From Vibrio maerlii (GTDB taxonomy: Bacteria > Pseudomonadota > Gammaproteobacteria > Enterobacterales > Vibrionaceae), in NCBI RefSeq assembly GCF_003415655.1, contig NZ_QRHC01000013.1, positions 56,963 to 120,962 on the forward strand: a stretch of 64,000 bases of DNA. Direction: 5' to 3'. The notes under the pieces are model-generated. The model had not been told where the DNA came from. It ran no database searches and saw nothing but the letters and a program-made list of their open reading frames with translations. The position numbers and the translations under genes were made by a program. Shown here piece after piece: positions 61,123 through 64,000 of this stretch; positions within the stretch are counted from its first letter, which is position 1; each line of letters starts with the position of its first letter.

Positions 61123-61157
61123 GCGCAAAATTATACACTAATTTTGCACCTAAGCAA
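61122..61157 (-). promoter_or_regulatory. rplJL-rpoBC promoter
   Basis: TTGCTT (rc of 61152-61157), a 16-nt spacer and TATAAT (rc of 61130-61135) are followed by the discriminator TTTGCGCC. The -10 sits in one arm of a long inverted repeat (AGGTGCAAAATTA / TAATTTTGCGCCT). Confidence 0.75.
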
Positions 61158-61163
61158 ATTGAA

Positions 61164-61868
61164 TTAGCTAGCTTGAGTGTTCAGGCTCGCTTGATCAACA
61201 GCAACACCAGCACCCATAGTAGTAGAGATGCTTACTTTCTTCAGGAAAGTACCTTTCGCTGAAGACGGCTTAGCTTTCTTAAGAGCGATTAGAAGAGACT
61301 CTAGGTTCTCTTTTAGTTGCTCAGCAGAGAAAGATGCTTTACCGATAGTAGTGTGGATGATGCCGTTTTTGTCGTTACGGTAACGAACCTGACCAGCTTT
61401 AGCGTTCTTAACTGCTTCAGCAACGTTAGGAGTTACAGTACCAACTTTAGGGTTTGGCATTAGACCGCGTGGACCTAGGATAGTACCTAGTTGACCTACA
61501 ACGCGCATTGCATCTGGAGAAGCAACAACTACGTCAAAGTTCATTTCGCCCTTCTTCACTTGCTCAGCAAGATCTTCCATACCAACGATATCTGCGCCAG
61601 CTTCTTTAGCTGCTTCTGCGTTTGCACCTTGAGTGAACACAGCAACGCGGATTTCACGGCCAGTACCGTGAGGTAGTACAGTTGCACCACGTACGTTTTG
61701 GTCAGATTTACGAGCATCGATGCCAAGGTTAACAGCAACGTCTACAGACTCAACGAATTTAGCAGTAGCTAGTTCTTGTAGAAGAGCAACAGCTTCGTTG
61801 ATTTCGTATTCTTTAGTTACGTCAACTTTTTCGCGGATTACGCGCATGCGCTTAGTTAGTTTAGCCAT
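61164..61868 (-). CDS. rplA: 50S ribosomal protein L1
   Basis: L1 is a 234-residue ribosomal stalk protein and translational repressor of its own operon (rplKA). It starts MAKLTKRMRVIREKVDVTKE. Typical segments are ATVLPHGTGREIRVAVFTQG and ILGPRGLMPNPKVGTVT. Its start is 4 nt after the rplK stop, so the two are translationally coupled. Confidence 0.98.
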   Translation of the reverse strand: MAKLTKRMRVIREKVDVTKEYEINEAVALLQELATAKFVESVDVAVNLGIDARKSDQNVRGATVLPHGTGREIRVAVFTQGANAEAAKEAGADIVGMEDLAEQVKKGEMNFDVVVASPDAMRVVGQLGTILGPRGLMPNPKVGTVTPNVAEAVKNAKAGQVRYRNDKNGIIHTTIGKASFSAEQLKENLESLLIALKKAKPSSAKGTFLKKVSISTTMGAGVAVDQASLNTQAS

Positions 61869-61872
61869 GTTA

Positions 61873-62301
61873 TTAACCCTCTACCACTAGGCCCATTGAA
61901 CGAGCAGTACCAGCGATTGAACGCTTCATTGCTTCGATGTCAGCACCAGTCATATCAGCAGCTTTAGTTTCTGCGATTTCTTGGATTTGAGCGTCAGTTA
62001 CAGTACCCACTTTTTCAGTGTTTGGACGACCAGAACCAGACTTAACGCCAGCAGCTTTCTTAAGAAGAACAGCAGCAGGTGGAGTCTTAGTTACGAACGT
62101 GAAAGAACGGTCGTTGTATACTGTGATAACAACAGGAGTCGGTAGACCTTTCTCAATAGATTCTGTTTTTGCGTTGAACGCTTTACAGAATTCCATGATG
62201 TTCACACCGTGTTGACCTAGAGCAGGACCAACCGGTGGCGACGGGTTTGCCATACCAGCTGCAACTTGCAGTTTGATATAAGCTTCAACTTTCTTAGCCA
62301 T
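61873..62301 (-). CDS. rplK: 50S ribosomal protein L11
   Basis: L11 sits at the GTPase centre and is needed for RelA activation. The 142-residue protein starts MAKKVEAYIKLQVAAGMANP, with PSPPVGPALGQHGVNIMEFC and the C-terminal rRNA-binding domain GTARSMGLVVEG. It is the methylation substrate of PrmA, encoded at 36077-36964. It heads the rplKA operon. Confidence 0.98.
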   Translation of the reverse strand: MAKKVEAYIKLQVAAGMANPSPPVGPALGQHGVNIMEFCKAFNAKTESIEKGLPTPVVITVYNDRSFTFVTKTPPAAVLLKKAAGVKSGSGRPNTEKVGTVTDAQIQEIAETKAADMTGADIEAMKRSIAGTARSMGLVVEG

Positions 62302-62390
62302 GATATTTCCTAATTTTGGGTTCAGACGCCAACCGCTAGGTCAGCTCCCCGTATTTCATAAAAATCTTTTTACAGACTTGCTGTAAAAAG

Positions 62391-62426
62391 GCGCGAAATT
62401 ATAAGCATAATTCGCGCCTTAAACAA
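62391..62426 (-). promoter_or_regulatory. rplKA promoter
   Basis: TTGTTT (rc of 62421-62426), a 17-nt spacer and TATAAT (rc of 62398-62403) are followed by TTCGCGCC. As at rplJ, the -10 is inside a long palindrome, AAGGCGCGAATTAT and its near-complement. Confidence 0.78.
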
Positions 62427-62509
62427 CCCTAAAAAGGTGGTTTTTTATACTCTTTTTAGCGAACACCTTGTGCAGAACTTATCCACAACTTGCTCACTAC
62501 AATTGAGTC

Positions 62510-63058
62510 TTAGTCTAGTTTTTCAACTTGACCGAATTCAAGCTCAACTGGTGTTGCACGACCAAAGATCGATACAGACACTTTCAGGCGGCTCTTCTCG
62601 TAATCCACTTCTTCAACGGTACCGTTGAAGTCAGCAAATGGACCTTCGTTAACACGAACCACTTCACCAGCTTCGTACATAGTACGTGGACGCGGTGCTT
62701 CACTCGCTTTCTCAAGACGGTTCAGGATTGCGTCAGCTTCTTTATCAGTGATAGGTGCTGGACGATCAGAGGTACCACCAATGAAGCCCATAACACGAGG
62801 AATACTGCGAACTAGGTGCCATGATTCATCGTTCATGATCATTTGAACCAGTACGTAGCCAGGGAAGAATTTACGCTCAGATTTACGGCGTTGACCCGCA
62901 CGCATCTCTACAACTTCTTCCGTTGGTACTAGTACTTCACCAAACAGTTCTTCCATGTTGTGCATTTTAATATGTTCGCGTAGAGATTGTGCTACACGAC
63001 CTTCAAAGCCAGAAAAAGCTTGAACTACATACCAACGTTTTTTTGGAGCTTCACTCAT
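62510..63058 (-). CDS. nusG: transcription elongation/termination factor NusG
   Basis: NusG couples RNA polymerase to ribosomes and to Rho. The 182-residue protein starts MSEAPKKRWYVVQAFSGFEG (NGN domain, about residues 1-115). It ends in a KOW domain (GEVVRVNEGPFADFNGTVEE). It is 13 nt downstream of secE, forming the usual secE-nusG pair. Confidence 0.98.
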   Translation of the reverse strand: MSEAPKKRWYVVQAFSGFEGRVAQSLREHIKMHNMEELFGEVLVPTEEVVEMRAGQRRKSERKFFPGYVLVQMIMNDESWHLVRSIPRVMGFIGGTSDRPAPITDKEADAILNRLEKASEAPRPRTMYEAGEVVRVNEGPFADFNGTVEEVDYEKSRLKVSVSIFGRATPVELEFGQVEKLD

Positions 63059-63071
63059 GAATCAGAACCCT

Positions 63072-63449
63072 CTATACCCCAGTCGCAAATGCAACAAGAC
63101 GAACCATAATGCCGTCAATGCCCCATAGCGCTAGAGCCATAACAATACTTACAGCCAATACGATCAATGTTGTTTGCATCGTTTCTTGACGCGTAGGCCA
63201 AACCACTTTGCGAACTTCCATGCGAGATTCGCGTGCGAAATTGATCGCGGCTTTACCTTTTGTTGTTGTTGCAGCCACACCAAGTGCAGCAGCGATAAGA
63301 ACAACAACACCTGCAGCACGGATAACTACAGACATTTCACCATACAGGTAATTACCCACAACAGCGGCTGCTAGCAGAGCAAAAGCGACAATCCACTTAA
63401 AAATGTCTGCACCGCTTGAGCTTTCAGGAGCTTCAGCATTTGCTTTCAT
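63072..63449 (-). CDS. secE: preprotein translocase subunit SecE
   Basis: SecE stabilises SecY in the protein-conducting channel. The 125-residue protein has three membrane helices, as in enterics: about residues 17-35, 42-62 and 93-115. The conserved cytoplasmic stretch before the last helix is ARESRMEVRKVVWPTRQET. It starts the secE-nusG operon. Confidence 0.97.
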   Translation of the reverse strand: MKANAEAPESSSGADIFKWIVAFALLAAAVVGNYLYGEMSVVIRAAGVVVLIAAALGVAATTTKGKAAINFARESRMEVRKVVWPTRQETMQTTLIVLAVSIVMALALWGIDGIMVRLVAFATGV

Positions 63450-63641
63450 AAAACCAACCTGTGATAAGTCTTAAATATAGACGACAACAACCCCGCCGTT
63501 GCAGGGCTAACTCTAAATTGAAGTTTAACCTATAGAAGGAAAAACAACATTTACCTTAGCGATCAAGAATTTACTTAACCAAAACTCGACGCCAAAACAA
63601 GAAAATATTAATAGTAATAATAGCCTCTTGTTTCAGCGCAG

Positions 63642-63669
63642 AAAAAGGGCATCAAATGATGCCCTTTTT
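63642..63669 (-). terminator. terminator after tuf
   Basis: An AAAAAGGGCATC-AAAT-GATGCCCTTTTT hairpin, 60 nt past the tuf stop. It separates tuf from secE-nusG. Confidence 0.92.
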
Positions 63670-63730
63670 ACTAGTGTCTCGTCAAATCTTATTCAAAGAT
63701 TTTCAGAAGCCTTCGATTAATTCTTATGAA

Positions 63731-64000
63731 TTAGTCAAAGATCTTAGCAACAACACCAGCACCTACAGTACGGCCACCTTCGCGGATTGCGAAACGTAGA
63801 CCTTCGTCCATAGCGATTGGAGCGATTAGTTCAACAGTCATTTGAACGTTGTCACCTGGCATTACCATTTCTACGCCTTCTGGAAGCTGGATGTCACCAG
63901 TTACGTCCGTAGTACGGAAGTAGAACTGTGGACGGTAGCCTTTGAAGAAAGGAGTGTGACGGCCGCCTTCGTCTTTAGAAAGTACGTATACTTCAGACTC
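63731..64000 (-). CDS. tuf: elongation factor Tu, C-terminal part
   Basis: EF-Tu brings aminoacyl-tRNA to the ribosome. Only the last 89 codons are inside the window. They include KDEGGRHTPFFKGYRPQFYF, TGDIQLPEGVEMVMPGDNVQ and the C-terminal FAIREGGRTVGAGVVAKIFD. This is domain 3 of EF-Tu. Because secE-nusG follow, it corresponds to tufB by position. The 280-nt gap to secE holds only the tuf terminator and AT-rich sequence, with no tRNA gene. Confidence 0.97.
   Translation of the reverse strand, partial: ESEVYVLSKDEGGRHTPFFKGYRPQFYFRTTDVTGDIQLPEGVEMVMPGDNVQMTVELIAPIAMDEGLRFAIREGGRTVGAGVVAKIFD

Noticed and set aside
63450..63730. tRNA-Trp gene between tuf and secE
   Set aside because: I looked for a tRNA cloverleaf here because several gammaproteobacteria have tRNAs near tufB. 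There is only a terminator and AT-rich sequence.

Overview
The window is 64 kb of the large chromosome of a Vibrio-type gammaproteobacterium. The evidence is gene order and protein similarity: rpmE-priA-cytR-ftsN-hslVU-menA-rraA, groESL-fxsA-aspA-dcuA-dsbD, aroQ-accBC-prmA-dusB-fis, purHD-hupA, hemE-nudC-rsd and secE-nusG-rplKA-rplJL-rpoBC are the arrangements expected of Vibrionaceae. An SLC5-fused CrbS-type kinase next to a small/large solute symporter pair and acs is also typical of Vibrio. I cannot name the species. Nearly all of the window is conserved housekeeping DNA. I see no prophage, insertion sequence, integron, CRISPR array, tRNA or rRNA gene.

Region by region. 1-10.3 kb: the 5' part of a malic enzyme gene, ribosomal protein L31, replication restart helicase PriA, the nucleoside regulator CytR, the division protein FtsN, the HslVU protease behind a likely heat-shock promoter, MenA, RraA and a secreted repeat protein of unknown role. 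10.5-18.5 kb: groESL behind a likely sigma-32 promoter, fxsA, the aspartate/fumarate pair aspA-dcuA with a large palindrome between them, and dsbD. 18.6-33.2 kb: an acetate-use island. It holds the CrbR-type response regulator, a CPA1-type cation/proton antiporter, a DUF4212 plus sodium:solute symporter pair, the 1147-residue CrbS-type transporter-kinase hybrid, an HcaT-like MFS transporter, a cNMP/CBS/DUF294 nucleotidyltransferase-like protein, a DEDDh exonuclease and acetyl-CoA synthetase.

33.5-51 kb: aroQ-accB-accC, prmA, dusB-fis, a GGDEF diguanylate cyclase, zntR, purH-purD, a DUF1481 lipoprotein with hupA, a CNNM-family membrane protein, yjaG, a hydroxyacid dehydrogenase/UDG-like overlapping pair, hemE, nudC and rsd. 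51.4-64 kb, all on the minus strand: tuf (partial), secE-nusG, rplK-rplA, rplJ-rplL and rpoB-rpoC. The rplK and rplJ promoters have clear sigma-70 boxes with GC-rich discriminators, and there is a leaky-terminator-like hairpin between rplL and rpoB.

The least explained DNA lies between genes: (i) CTAG-rich short tandem arrays after accC, between purH and purD, and after rsd, where two arrays alternate with two related hairpins; (ii) a roughly 120-bp imperfect palindromic repeat found upstream of the DUF294 gene and again inside the dusB-fis operon; (iii) a 46-bp palindrome in the dcuA leader; (iv) an orphan plus-strand terminator with promoter-like sequence between nudC and hemE, a candidate small RNA. 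The most interesting uncharacterised protein pair is the DUF294 nucleotidyltransferase-like protein with the DEDDh exonuclease, placed just before acs.
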